Shown here in pieces: positions 38,701-49,653 of a DNA stretch of 64,000 nt (position 1 is the first letter of the stretch; every line of letters starts with the position of its first letter). The notes below the pieces were generated by a model. It was not told the DNA's origin and searched no databases. It was given only the letters and a program-made list of their open reading frames with translations. The position numbers and the translations under genes are program-made. This stretch comes from Numida meleagris (lineage: Eukaryota > Chordata > Aves > Galliformes > Numididae): assembly GCF_002078875.1 (NCBI RefSeq), contig NC_034410.1:77530661-77594660 (forward strand), read 5' to 3'.

Positions 38701-39392
38701 TTGAGTATCATAATCTGCCTCCCATCAACCAACCTCTTTTCCACAGGTCCTTTTTTTCCGCAATGAAATTCAATGGCAGGAAAAGCTGAAAAACATTAAC
38801 CAACTTCACTGCTGCCAACTATCTTGTTTTTCATCATGTGTCAGGTATAGATGTACAATAGAGTAGCTAGGGACTGTGGTATCCAAAAAGGACCATACTC
38901 TCCCCCCTCTGCTGCAGCAGAGGAACGACTCCTCACTTTCTCCACATGTGATCTCCAGGCAATCTGCCTAGATTCTACAGCAGAGTGGATCTCCAGGCAC
39001 GGAGAAATTACAGGCTATACAAAACACTAATACATGAACTGTAGAGAAAAATACACAAAAGGGAGAGTAGGTGGCAAATGACTAAGTTTCATATACTGCA
39101 TTTTAGACTAGATATGTCTGCTATTACTGTTAAAAAAAAAACAAATTAAATATTCCATATTTGTCTCTAATCTAAGCCTGTTTATGGTAGTTACAGGAAC
39201 TTCAATCATATCATAGGAAATGTTTCTATAAACAAGGAAATTTAAATCACATTCAAATAAAGATGTTTTGGAAACAAATTAACGTCACGTCTTTTAGCTT
39301 GCCTATGCTAGTTTTTTCAAGGACTACTGCAGTAGAGAACTCTGAAATAGCCTGCGACATTACCTGACACACGGTGAATCGGTTGTTAATTA

Positions 39393-39407
39393 AGGTCAGC
39401 ATGACCT
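39393..39407. promoter_or_regulatory. Perfect palindromic oestrogen response element sequence
   Basis: AGGTCA GCA TGACCT is an exact match to the consensus inverted repeat with 3-bp spacer bound by oestrogen receptors. The left half extends to TTAAGGTCA (39390-39398), an exact match to the ERR half-site TNAAGGTCA. An ACGTCA core (AACGTCACG) lies about 110 bp upstream near 39281-39290. It is not in a recognised repeat. Binding is untested. Confidence 0.5.
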
Positions 39408-41509
39408 AGATCACAGCAAACATCTCCGAGCTGTAACTGTGACAGGAAAATCAGCTCACAAGATAGAATCAAGCTTCCTCTATGTTAAGGGGAACAAATC
39501 AATCTGGATTTTAAAGCAAGAGTATAATAGTGCCAACGTAGATACAGAAAGGCTCTTTAGAAGCTCCATGACATAAGAGTAGAAATAGATTTTTATTTTC
39601 TTCTCTTTGTGCTCTTTCAAAGGTTGTCAAAAACAATCACCATCACCGCTTACTTTGTGGAGGAGGAAAGCCTGCAACCTTTATAAGAATTGTCAGGTTA
39701 GGAACATAATATTGATCTGAGCAACACTCACAGGATGCTGCCCGAGATTATTTCCTACTCTTATTCCTCTAGTTGTCCATCATTTTTATGTAGCTTTATA
39801 TTCAAAGCCCCAGCAGACCAGAAGGCCCACTCAGCACCATTACCTACAGCAATGACATCCCACTCCAAAAACACTAGCTCCTGAAACCTCACAACTCGTT
39901 GCAAGGCAAGTGAGAAATGGATTTGCAAGATGCCTCGCTACCGAACACATGTGGAAATAAAAGCACATGACACGGTCTTCATAAGTAAATCCTTAGGCCC
40001 ACAAATACCTTTAAAATTTTGTCCTAGTTCATTTACATTGAAATAGCCTATTTACACCTCAGTCATATTTTGCAGCCAGTAGCTCAGGAGACTCCTCTCA
40101 TCCTTTCTCCTTCTGCCAATCACTTCCTCCTCCTTTTGTTTTTATACATCTCATGAAATGGTCCCAATCAGCTGGAGCCTATGCCTTGCCTTGAAAAGGA
40201 AGTAAAGCTTCTGCTCTCAAAATTAAGTCTACTGAGGCGTAGCTAGCATGTCAGAGAAGACCGAGCCTCTCACAGGTGTTCTAAGACCCAGTCCTGTCCT
40301 GCTCAGTGACTGCAAGTCACTTTCTGTCACTAACAGAGCAAGACTGGCTTTCAAGGTATCTTTCGTAGGAGCTGCTTTCTTTCACAGCTGTGGCAAAAGG
40401 GCTACTAACCATTCTGTTTCTCTTAAACCATTTGTGATGGTGGTCCTGCAAAGTTAAGATGCTCAAGAGGCAGCCTGAGCAACCAGATCTTACAGTCTTT
40501 TAAACTAGATGTATGATAACAAAGATGTATGGTGGCTCACAAGAACTACCGTGGGTCCACAGTAGGCTGAGATTCTGAGCAAGGAGACACTGCTATAGTG
40601 AAAATGAAGGCTTGATTCAGTTAAGCTATATAAGCCTGTAATACATAGGACTGGGTGAATCTCACAGTTCCTCCTGGCTTTGTAATCCTTACAGTAACTT
40701 CTGCTTCTGCCTGATCATCCGCTTAGGACACTAAGGCACTTTCTGGCCCTCAATAAATAAAAGTTATAATGATTTCCAGGCTCATACTGATGATAAAATG
40801 CACCTCCTATTCCAGGTGAAAATTAATTAAATTCCCCACAGTGCAGAAGGAGACAACAGACAAAATCACAATAAGGAAACCCATTAAGTTGCATCGATTT
40901 TTAGAAGTCATTAAGAAAACAGGATGACTTTTATTAACCATATGAAAGTACTTTAAAATGACACGCTATTTCATGATATTCATTAAATCCGTTATGAGTA
41001 CACAGGAGTATGGCTAAACGTAAGGCTTTCTTTTCCAGATCTGACCTTTTCCTCAAAACAAAGTATTTTCACACAAATACAGCATGTTGCAAAAAACATT
41101 ATATAGCATGTTTAAGGTCAAACTGCGTGAAGACAAATATTGAAATCAGCATCTCACCAACAAGGAGATGTAAGAAATGGAGGCAGAGAGCAGAAAGATG
41201 ACACTTGAAAAATGATACTTCAAGAGAGAAAGTCAGAGATATGGGTCAGCTCTTCTGAATAACAAAGAACTGCATCTTGGCACTGATTAACTCTTATCAC
41301 TGCTCTACTCTTAGAAAACACAAAGTTGAAAATAGTTATGCAACTGAATGCAGCTTTGAAATTATTTATTTTATCCAGGTCAATAAACTTCTTACAAAAC
41401 CTTCTGCTGAACGTCTTTTAATTTGATTCTCATTAACACTACAAGGAAAACGAAAAACAAAGCAAACTGAAGCTGTGGAACAGGTAAATCTGGCTGCCAA
41501 AATAGAATA

Positions 41510-41660
41510 TTAATCATATTTGCTGTTCTCTTTTCAAACTAACTAAAGCATAGTTATGTAAATGTATGCGTGCAGGAGAATTATCAGCTTGTGGAGGATT
41601 AATTAAAAATATCTGTGTTTTTTAAAAAGAAGTAATTATTTTCTTCACATTAGGGCTTAG
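41510..41660. promoter_or_regulatory. Candidate conserved non-coding element
   Basis: AT-rich motif-dense sequence (TTATGTAAATG, GGATTAATTAAAAATA, GTAATTATTTTC) in a repeat-poor stretch. Only composition supports this; conservation was not tested. Confidence 0.2.
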
Positions 41661-42842
41661 CACTGTCCCTTACCTCTGCTATCCTTTATCCTTCACCCCT
41701 CAACCCAAAATAGTATGAATGTCAATATAAGGTAAATAAGTTTCAATATCTTTAATCAATGCAGGTATATACACTGTTTCTTGTTTAAGACCATCCTGCC
41801 TCTCCAGATAATCAGGCTTTCAGAATGAACTTTGCTTCATCATACTGTCTGTGTTTTAATTTATGAATAATCAAATCTGATAGTCTCATGGAAAAGCGCA
41901 GCCTTTAATAAACACAATGACTTCCTTACACGGTCTTGTGATATTCAAATACCCTTAACTCTAGTTGGACTCAATGAACTAAACTGGAAGATACTTACAT
42001 AGGAATGTAACTTAGACAGACTAATACCCAGAAGACCTTGCTAGCCACAGCAGAAACACAGCAGTGTAGTATGGAAGCATTCTCAACATACAGTTCAGAG
42101 CCTTTGATTTGCTTCTCAAATTACATGTTTAGGAAGAGGGAAAAATACATTTACCTATACACGAAATTTTACACATACACATTTATACATACACAAACAC
42201 AAATAGTGTCAAGACCTTATATAATTGAAAATACCATTAAAGTTAAAAATATACACAAAAGTATACGCAATATACCATGATCTTTACCTGAAAAATAGCG
42301 AACTACCTGGGTGCTAAAATCTGAACAGATCTCAAAGCCTGACTTCAAAGGAACATGTAAGAGGTTGAAGCCATACATGCTCCAGTTCTTCTTAGACCTA
42401 CACATTCAATGCTTGATTAAGGAAGGGTCTGATATATAAAATGTAGCACCCCTTTGAGACACTGCTCATTGTTCCTAGCCTTTTATGAACTGAGTTTATT
42501 AGGATGAGGCAAAAATATACATAATGCATTCTGAGAATTCTCTCATCAGCAGCTACACAATTACCATCCCTTCTTTTGCCACCCAGTTAATGAGCCAGTA
42601 ACTGCATTATCACTCAGATGCACTGCCACTTTTTCTGTTTTTGAATTCATGCCCATTTATTTTTGGCAGTTACTTCTTTTTTTCTTTTTTGAAAGAGAAG
42701 TACAGTTGTCTTAGGATGATCAGGAATACTTAGTTATTCCTCTTAGTCTTGGAAGGATTCTTTACCTGCTGCTGAGTATGGATTTTGATTTCTCAGATCC
42801 CAAGTAATATGGGTACATATACATGCACATATACATATAAAT

Positions 42843-44225
42843 TACAGAATCATCTAGGTTAGAAAATACCTTCAAGATCATCCAGTCCAACTATCAACCT
42901 GGCCTACCAAGTTCCATTGCCAAACCATGTGCCTTAGGGCCATGTCCACATCTCTTAAATATTCCCAGGGATAGGAACTCCACCCCTTTCCTGGGCAGCC
43001 TGTTTCAATGCTTGATCATCTTCTCCCTGAAGAAAATCTTCCCAATATCGAAGCTAAACCTACCCTGGCACAACTTGAAGCCATTTCCTTGTGCCCTATC
43101 ACTTGTCAACTGAGACCAAACCCTCAATACAACCGCCTTTTAGGTAACTGTAGAGTGCAATGAGGTCTCCTCTCAGCCTCCTTATCTCCAGACTAAACAA
43201 GCCCAATTCTTCAACTGCTCCTCACAAGTCTTGTTTTCTAGTCCCTTCTCCTGCTTCACTGCTTTTCTCTGCATATGCTCAAGCAACTCAATATCCTTGT
43301 AGTGAGGGGCCCAAAACTGAACACAAAATTAGAGGTGCACACAGAGCCACAGACAAAGGGACAATCACTTCCCTTGTCCTGCTGGCCAGACTATACCTCA
43401 TGCAGGTAAGGATGGCACTGGCCACCTGGGCACACTGCTGGCTCACCTTCAGCTGGCTGTCAACTAGCACCCCCAGGTCTTTTTCTGCTAGGCAGCTTTC
43501 TAGCCACTCTCTCCCAAGCCTATACCAGGTTTCCATTATGCAAGTAAAAGACTCAGAACTTGCTCTTGTTGAATGCCACGTGATTGGACTTGGCCCAACA
43601 ATCTAGCATAACCAGATCCCACTGCAAAGCCTTCCTTCCCTCAAACAGATCCAACAGTCTAGCCTAACTTGGTAAGGTCTCTGAACTTACTGAGAATGCA
43701 CTAAATCCCCTCATACAGATCAGTGATAAAAGTGTGAAACAAAATTTGCCCTAGTCCTGAGCCCTGAGGAACACCACTAGTAACCACCTACCACCTGGAT
43801 TGAACTCCATTTGGTATGACTTTTTGAATCCAGCCATCCAGCTAGCTCTTTACCCAGAGAACTATGCACCTATTGAAGCCATGAACAGCCAGAAGGAAGA
43901 ATTTTGTGAGAAACAGTGTCAAACACTTTACTAACACATTACAAAAATCCAGTCTTTTCCTCATCTACTAAGCCAGTCATCTTGTCATAGGAGATAACGT
44001 TGGTCAGGCAAGACCTACCCTTCATAAACCCAAGCTGGCTGCATCTGGTCACTTGATTGCTCTACATGTGCCATGTGACAACACTCAAGATGATTGGCTC
44101 TGTAACCTTCCCTGTTAGTGAGGTCAGAATGACAGGCCTGTAATTCTCTGAATTCTCCTTCTTGATAAGTGGAATCACATTGCAGTCAACTGAGACCTCC
44201 CTAGTTAGCCAGGAAAATTAATAGA
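42843..44225 (-). mobile_element. Long CR1 LINE with reverse-transcriptase remnants
   Basis: About 1.38 kb of minus-oriented CR1, the longest copy here. The 3' end begins ACAGAATCATCTAGGTTAG on the plus strand. Minus-strand translation recovers ORF2 pieces in order: LGFMKGRSCLTNVIS near 44040-43990 (a reverse-transcriptase motif), then [20 protein letters not shown] and [11 protein letters not shown] in the frame 43536-43288. Stops and frameshifts break ORF2 throughout and the 5' part is absent, so it is dead. Confidence 0.95.
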
Positions 44226-44460
44226 AGGTTCACCTTCCCAACCCTTAAAGTGGCTTTCCTCAAATTAAAGTCAAATCAAAACAAAAAAAGAAACCTTATG
44301 CCCCCACAAAAATGAAAGCAACAGCACTGTGGACACAACCCTAACTGCTCAGGTTTCCCTGTAATGCAGTATAATCACAGACACTCTTATCTCCTTCAGA
44401 ATGACTGCGTTAATAAAAACAGACTTCAACATTTTAATTTCTGACATTAAAAAGCAAATA

Positions 44461-45031
44461 TGTAGCTTGCTCTGAAAAGTAATACCTCTTGTTTGTTTCC
44501 ATGGAAACTACAACAGATACAAAGAACACAATAACACTATTGTGTTGTGAACGCTATAGCAAATTCTCAGCTAAAAAAAGCACTATTTTTTAATACATAT
44601 TCACCATCATTAGCTATGCATTTTCACCAGCAATGAAGAAGAGCTTGCATGCCGTGTTTCTAACAATCTGTACCAGCAGAGGTAACCCACTGTTACTGTC
44701 TCCACTGCTGAAATGCACCACCCACCACCTCACTGTGCTGACATCCACTCTTTGGTCTCCATAAATGTTCAGCAATTGTCAATGAATGTCAATGGGTGCC
44801 ATTATTTCTGCATGGAGGAATTCAAGGACACACCCTTCCTTCATATGCACTTCCATGTCAGACACCATTTTGTCAGACTGCCCTTCTGCTGCCTTCTGTC
44901 ACACAGCAACAAAATGTAACAGAATACTGGTGTGAAAGTTCAACATCTACTGCCATACCACCAACATCCGCCTCTGACATTGTGGGCCAGCATCATAAAA
45001 ATAGGAGGCGTTACTTTTGGAGCAGCCCTCA
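44461..45031 (-). mobile_element. Internally deleted mariner element, second copy
   Basis: Same family as 574-1108 but inverted. Reverse complement begins TGAGGGCTGCTCCAAAAGTA; the other terminus begins TGTAGCTTGCTCTGAAAAGT. TA flanks both sides (44459-44460 and 45032-45033). At 571 bp it keeps the N-terminal helix-turn-helix region (minus strand, GCVLEFLHAEIMAPIDIH then a stop) and a C-terminal scrap but lacks the catalytic core. Its deletion falls near that of the other copy, leaving slightly more (an HFSSGDS segment). The plus-strand 174- and 68-codon frames over it are shadows. Confidence 0.9.
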
Positions 45032-45033
45032 TA

Positions 45034-45395
45034 TATTTATTGCTCTTACTTTATTTAAGTTGATGTATAACAATTCTTTTGAGCCTCCTTCACATAATAC
45101 AGAAAAATGTGCTTTTTTTTTCAGTAAAACATCCACACTCTTCATTTCAAAACTGCATGGGCCCTCCTCAGGACAGATTTTTCATCTCCTTGGCAGTAAC
45201 ACCTCAGATAATTTGCACTTTGTGTGGAGGATTAGGCTCGTATTTCTTTTTTCTTTTTTTTCTCCCCTCTTTTATTCAGAGTCATCAGAATTTACAACAA
45301 CCTACTTCCTTACCAAATAAGCATGCCATGAAGTATTAATGGATTTTCTGTCTTACTCTGCTTTCATGTTGTGTAAATGAAAACCCCTTTCAGAT
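45034..45395. other. ADCY2 long intron, short gap between repeats
   Basis: AT-rich, with T-rich stretches at 45112-45122 and 45242-45272. Nothing recognised. Confidence 0.6.
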
Positions 45396-45620
45396 CAGAG
45401 AAAGGCAATAAGGAAGATCAAAGGTATAGAATGACTTTAAATAAGGAAAGATAACTAAGTTGCAGTCCTTCAGCCTGGAAAGAGATGATAGGTCTGACAG
45501 AGACTCATAAAGTCACAGCTGGCCTGGAGATAGTGAACTAAGATCAGCTGTTCAGTCTGTTCCAGTGTAAGAGTTACTCAAATGAAACTGAAGGTTTGAA
45601 GCAAAGCAAAATATGGTTCT
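45396..45620 (+). mobile_element. Diverged CR1 LINE fragment
   Basis: Words in order match CR1 ORF2 tail DNA: AGAGAAAGGCAATAAGGAAGATCAAAGG-like start, CAGCCTGGAAAGAGATGATAG, CTCATAAAGTCAC, GGAGATAGTGAACTAAGATCAG, CTGTTCAGTCTGTTCCAG, GAGTTACTCAAATGAAACTGAAGG. Many changes; an old copy. Confidence 0.65.
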
Positions 45621-47740
45621 TAAAACGCAGTTAAGCTGCTGAACTCTATTACAAGAAGCTTTAAGCAAAATGTAGCACGCATGCATGCATACAATGCAGC
45701 TCCAGAGAAACTGAAGTGATGGAACAAAGAAAAAATAACTGGATAGTGATGAAGGAGACAGTGCGTGTAGCATGAACAAGAGACTATGAAGTGACACAGT
45801 TAATACCAATAACACTAGAGAAGGAATTATCTCTGCCTTCAGAGGTCACCAGTGCAGCATCAGTAAACTGAACCAAGGTGAGAAAGTTAACCCAAAACCC
45901 AAAGAAAACATTCACAGTCTAAACTGCTGGCTAGAGAATAGAAGGTGTCATCACTAGAGACTGAGCAGCAAATGAAGCAAAATCTTAGAGCAAACAGTGG
46001 CAGGCTACAGAGCAGTACTATCAAATGTGCCTTATTATCTACCTATTCGTTTTTCAACACTCCACTTTTCTTGCTTATTAGCCTTAATGCTTTTGTCACC
46101 ATTTTTGCACAGATAATTTCTCTCTTCTTGTTCCTCTTGTCCTTTATGCTGCTTGTTCATTTTTTACATCATGACCATTTCTACTCCAAAGACTTTCAAA
46201 GCATTTCCTATGCTTATTTTACTAAAAAGGAAGACAGAACAAAATGAAACACAGGTCCTAAGGGTCTTAACCAAGCTGACTGGATTTGATGCTATGAAAT
46301 TAAACATAAGTGAGCAGACCTAAATAGCATGTTAGCACAGAAACAAAATACCAACAAAATGTCCAACTAAGCTCAGAGGACTCTGTCACTACAGCAACAG
46401 CCTCTCGTGGTGTCACATTGGAAATGCATCGCCTCCTTTCTCTGTTCTTGCCCCCTGGCCACCACAAGTTGGCAGCAGCAGACAGGCAACCTGGGGGCGT
46501 TTCTTGTCACTGTGAGCTATTCATTCCACAGGCCAAATTTTAATGATGGTTCTTTCCACAGGCTAAACAGCATATGAGCATCCAAAATATCTCTTTCAGA
46601 AAGAGAGTACATGCGTATGTATGCAAAAGACAACCACAGCCAGAACTCAGAAGCCATGTGCAAAATCTCAGAAGACCTCTGGCAGAAGCTGAGATCTCAC
46701 CACCTACCTACTAGAGGAAACAGGATTTCTGCACGCCTCACGTTTGCATTTAAATTGTGAAGCTCTCTCATGCAACAAAGTCTGGCAAATAATTCTGGTA
46801 AATACAACAGCCAAGTTCCGATGTGGTGAGCCTAAATGAATGTTGCTGGGATAGAACCATTGCTGAATGAACACCATGTAGAGCAAGGTAGTATTTAAAA
46901 CAAAGATCAAAGGGGGGTATTCAATATTTTTTAGATAGACATAGTTTTCCTTTCTATTTCTTCTGAGTAAACCTCAATTTTAACTTCTGATGAACAACAG
47001 CATTTATATATTAAGGAATCCTAAACCTCATGCTCCAGAACTACTTTAACTCACTTTCACGTGGACTGGATGAGATTATTTCCCACAGCTTAAAACAGGC
47101 CAAATGAGCTTTTAAGTTCTTCTTTTCATGTACTTTTCTGCTTCTAAAGTAGCAGATATTAGCAACAACTGTAGGGAGGATAGGAGCAGGAATGATGTAC
47201 AACTTTTGCATGCATGAAAGCCTTCCTACTTATAGGATCAGCAAGAGCCAATTATTTTCGCTTAAAATCCAAGGAGAATGTGTTCTCCAGCCAGACTGGA
47301 TGGGATGTAGGAAGGTATTTGCCTTCTCCTGCAGCACTGAGAACAGATGTCAGGTGGGATCATTTAGAGTGATTTAGTTCAGAAGTTTCTTGTCCAGCTG
47401 AGACCATAATAACAAGTCAGTAATTACTGGCCATCTTCCAGTCTATCTTAGTTTTGTTCATCTATAAGCTCTTTAATCTTCTGGATATCCACACTGTTTG
47501 GAGGTCAATAATTCTAATTTTCTCTTAAAACAGCACAGAGTGGTGTGGATTAACTGTGCTATTCTATATCCAATATTCGGTGATACTGGAGTTGGTCTAA
47601 GGTTTATTTGCAGCTCTGCAAACACAGCTCTGTGTTTCCAGGGACAATCTGGACTCAAAAGCAGCAATGGTGCTTTCATGCAGTCAGAATCCATGAAGCT
47701 TGAGCCTGCTTGTTTACTTCAAGCCAGTGTTCTTTAGGTT
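45621..47740. other. ADCY2 long intron
   Basis: Mostly AT-rich intron with a GCATGCATGCATAC patch near 45677-45691 and a more GC-rich patch at about 46390-46520 that holds the CTCF-like motifs listed separately. No repeat recognised. Confidence 0.65.
46449..46499. promoter_or_regulatory. Candidate divergent pair of CTCF-like motifs
   Basis: Minus strand of 46461-46449 reads TGGCCAGGGGGCA, with the CCAGGGGGC core of CTCF sites. Plus strand 46487-46499 reads CAACCTGGGGGCG, which fits most positions of the CTCF consensus but has T in place of the core A. The motifs point away from each other, 25 bp apart, in sequence without a recognised repeat. Confidence 0.3.
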
Positions 47741-47924
47741 GCTAAGGCACTGGCACAGGCTGCCCAGAGAAGCTGTAGATGCCACATCCCTGGAGGTGTA
47801 CAAGGCCAGGCTGGATGGGCTCCTGGGCAGTCTGATCCAACGGCTGGCAACCCTGCCCATGGCAGGGGGTTGGAACTAGATGATCTTTGAGGTCCCTTCC
47901 AACTCAAGCCATTCTATGATTCTT
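47741..47924 (+). mobile_element. CR1 LINE 3' end
   Basis: Plus strand reads GGCACAGGCTGCCCAGAGAAG, CCTGGAGGTGTACAAGGCC, GGCTGGATGGGCTCCTGGGC, GGCAGGGGGTTGGAACTAGATG and ends CATTCTATGATTCTT. A short, fairly well preserved 5'-truncated copy. Confidence 0.94.
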
Positions 47925-48206
47925 GTAGCTCCTGAGCTAATAGGCTGCTACTCTTATGGGAAAATACTTTCTTAAAGTGACAAGAAACATCTAAAATTAA
48001 AACACAAATACATTCTGAACATAACAGTATGTCTGAAAAAAAAAAACAGACCACATTGTTTAAGTACCACTTCTATCAAGGTTAAAATATAGAATAAAAG
48101 CAGTAACTGTGAAGGAGCTAATCAACAGCTATATAGCTAATAATGTCTCATCCAGAAACGAAGAGCTGAATCCATATGGGTGACATTTGCAGCAAGTGTG
48201 TAGGAT

Positions 48207-48768
48207 TGTTGTGGTTTATCCCAGCAGCTGGCTGAGCACCACACACTTGTTCACTCACTCCCCTTCCTTCCCAGTGGGATGGGAGAAAGAATCAAAAGGA
48301 AAAAAAAAAACAAACCACAAAGTAGAACTCATGGATTGAGATAAAACTATTTACTAAGATAGAGAAAAGGAAAAGGATAGTAATTATTACATATATATAT
48401 GAATGGATATAATGAGTGATGCACAAGCAATTGCTCTCCACCCACTGACCTACGCCCAACTAGCCACCCAGAGGAGCAGAAGAGAGCGAGATGAACTCCC
48501 ACCCCTTTCAAAACTCCTTCCACATGATGTCATATGACATGGAATATCCCTTTGGCCAGTTTAAGTTAGCTGTCCTGGTTCTGTCCCCTCCCAGCCCTTC
48601 ATTAGTATGAGCTGAGGAACAGAAACGACCTGGGCTCTGTACAACACTGCTTAGCAATAACTATAAACATTGGTGTGTTGTCAACCTTGTTTTTCTCCTA
48701 GAACAAAAACACAGCATCACACCAGGCATTCTGAGGAAAACAATTCTGTCCCAACTGAAACTATGACA
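48207..48768 (-). mobile_element. Complete solo ERVL-type LTR with 5-bp target-site duplication
   Basis: The element runs from TGTTGTGG at 48207 to TATGACA at 48768, and is flanked on both sides by AGGAT (48202-48206 and 48769-48773). A 5-bp duplication and the family features (minus strand start TGTCATAGTTTCAGTTGGGA; end GGGATAAACCACAACA) fit the widespread avian ERVL LTRs. At 562 bp it looks complete, with no internal retroviral sequence on either side, so it is a solo LTR left by LTR-LTR recombination. It contains a perfect 14-bp palindrome ATGTCATATGACAT at 48527-48540 and a short AT microsatellite near 48391-48400. It is in the same orientation as ADCY2. Confidence 0.9.
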
Positions 48769-48773
48769 AGGAT

Positions 48774-49119
48774 AAAGTCTTCAGTATTCCGAGAACTTGT
48801 CTAAACTGATAGCAGATACATATAATTTAACATAAATAACTAGCAAGTAGCTATTACTGGAACAGACAAGATTCATTAAGCTGATCCATACAGAACAAAC
48901 ACTGATGCTATTCACACAGTAATAGGTGTAACCTAAGAAGGGAAAGAAAGTGCTCTACAAGAATGGATCGCTCTCTGGAAGAAGTAAGAATTACTTTAAG
49001 GTTATAGGTTATGCCCTCCAGTTGTGTCTCTTCTGGTACACAAACCAAGGCTGGAACACAGTCTTGAGCACTATGACCACTAAGGCTGTGCAGCTGTCAA
49101 CTGGCACAGTGTTTGTTTG
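48774..49119. other. Intron sequence between two solo LTRs
   Basis: About 350 bp of ordinary intron sequence between the two LTR insertions. No retroviral internal sequence, so the two LTRs are not a 5'/3' pair of one provirus. Confidence 0.75.
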
Positions 49120-49125
49120 GGCTAG

Positions 49126-49647
49126 TGTCAACGGTTTACGGGCGTTCGGCCCGATTCCGTGACGAAGGGGATGGGGGATCCACGGGCCCACGCCCCGGGA
49201 ACAGGGGAAAAGGGTAAGGAGAGGGCCCTGAGAGCAAAGAACAGCGGCAACAATCTGAGGAGAAACAAACTAATTTACTAAATAAGATATCGGAATGCAA
49301 AACAACACACTATAATACAATATAATTACAATTTAAGCGGATAAATCCAATACAGAGAGAGAGAATGTCCCAAAATCAAGGTAGGCCTTACTCTACTACC
49401 GACGATAAGACGGCTGGAGAGCGAGGTGCTGCCAAGACGAGAGACGGCGGAAAAAGGGACGAGGTCTCGTGATCTGCAAGTTTTTATACTGCGAGCTTTT
49501 ATCTTTTCCCTCTGGCTGGAAAATGGTAACAGAGGAGCAAAGTACCGTGGGGAATGTAGTAGTCCTTCTCTTCTGAGAACCAGGTACATTCACTACATGA
49601 TGTTATGATGTGGAGTACCAATAACCGAAAATCATAAAACCATGACA
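49126..49647 (-). mobile_element. Complete solo ERV LTR with 6-bp target-site duplication
   Basis: The plus strand starts TGTCAACGG at 49126 and ends CATGACA at 49647, giving perfect TGTCA/TGACA inverted ends. GGCTAG flanks both sides (49120-49125 and 49648-49653). A 6-bp duplication is usual for class II (beta/alpha-like) avian retroviruses. On the minus strand a TATA box TATAAAAA lies at 49488-49481, so transcription would start around 49450, in the sense direction of ADCY2. The downstream third (49126-49265) is GC-rich and matches 1-143. Length 522 bp; no internal retroviral genes adjoin it. I cannot name the subfamily. Confidence 0.92.
49481..49488 (-). promoter_or_regulatory. TATA box of the solo LTR
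   Basis: TATAAAAA on the minus strand at about 160 bp from the LTR start (49647), followed by the GC-richer R-like region. Position and context suit an LTR core promoter; activity unknown. Confidence 0.6.
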
Positions 49648-49653
49648 GGCTAG

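Larger units (their letters stand above)
35738..42842. other. ADCY2 long intron, repeat-poor stretch
   Basis: About 7.1 kb with no confident transposon, the longest such run in the window. A faint ancient CR1 word (CAGAGAAGAGCCACAAGGA near 36691) is not enough to call. It carries the ERE palindrome at 39393-39407, a 12-bp palindrome CTACTGCAGTAG at 39324-39335 and AT-rich motif-dense sequence at 41510-41660. It ends in an (ATAC)-like simple stretch at about 42812-42842. Confidence 0.65.

Noticed and set aside
39825..39850. REST/NRSF site (CTCAGCACCATTACC)
   Set aside because: The left half resembles the motif but the right half is displaced and mismatched.
44796..45320. 174-codon plus-strand open frame
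   Set aside because: It runs over the antisense of the deleted mariner and into unrelated AT-rich intron; no domain.
1..49647. Mirror-like arrangement: LTR then mariner at the left, mariner then LTR inverted at the right, suggesting one giant inverted repeat
   Set aside because: Spacing differs greatly (430 bp versus about 4.1 kb), the intervening sequences do not match, and each element has its own target-site duplication, so they are independent insertions.
48207..49647. The two LTRs as the ends of one provirus
   Set aside because: They differ in sequence, length and target-site duplication size, and only about 350 bp of non-viral DNA separates them.
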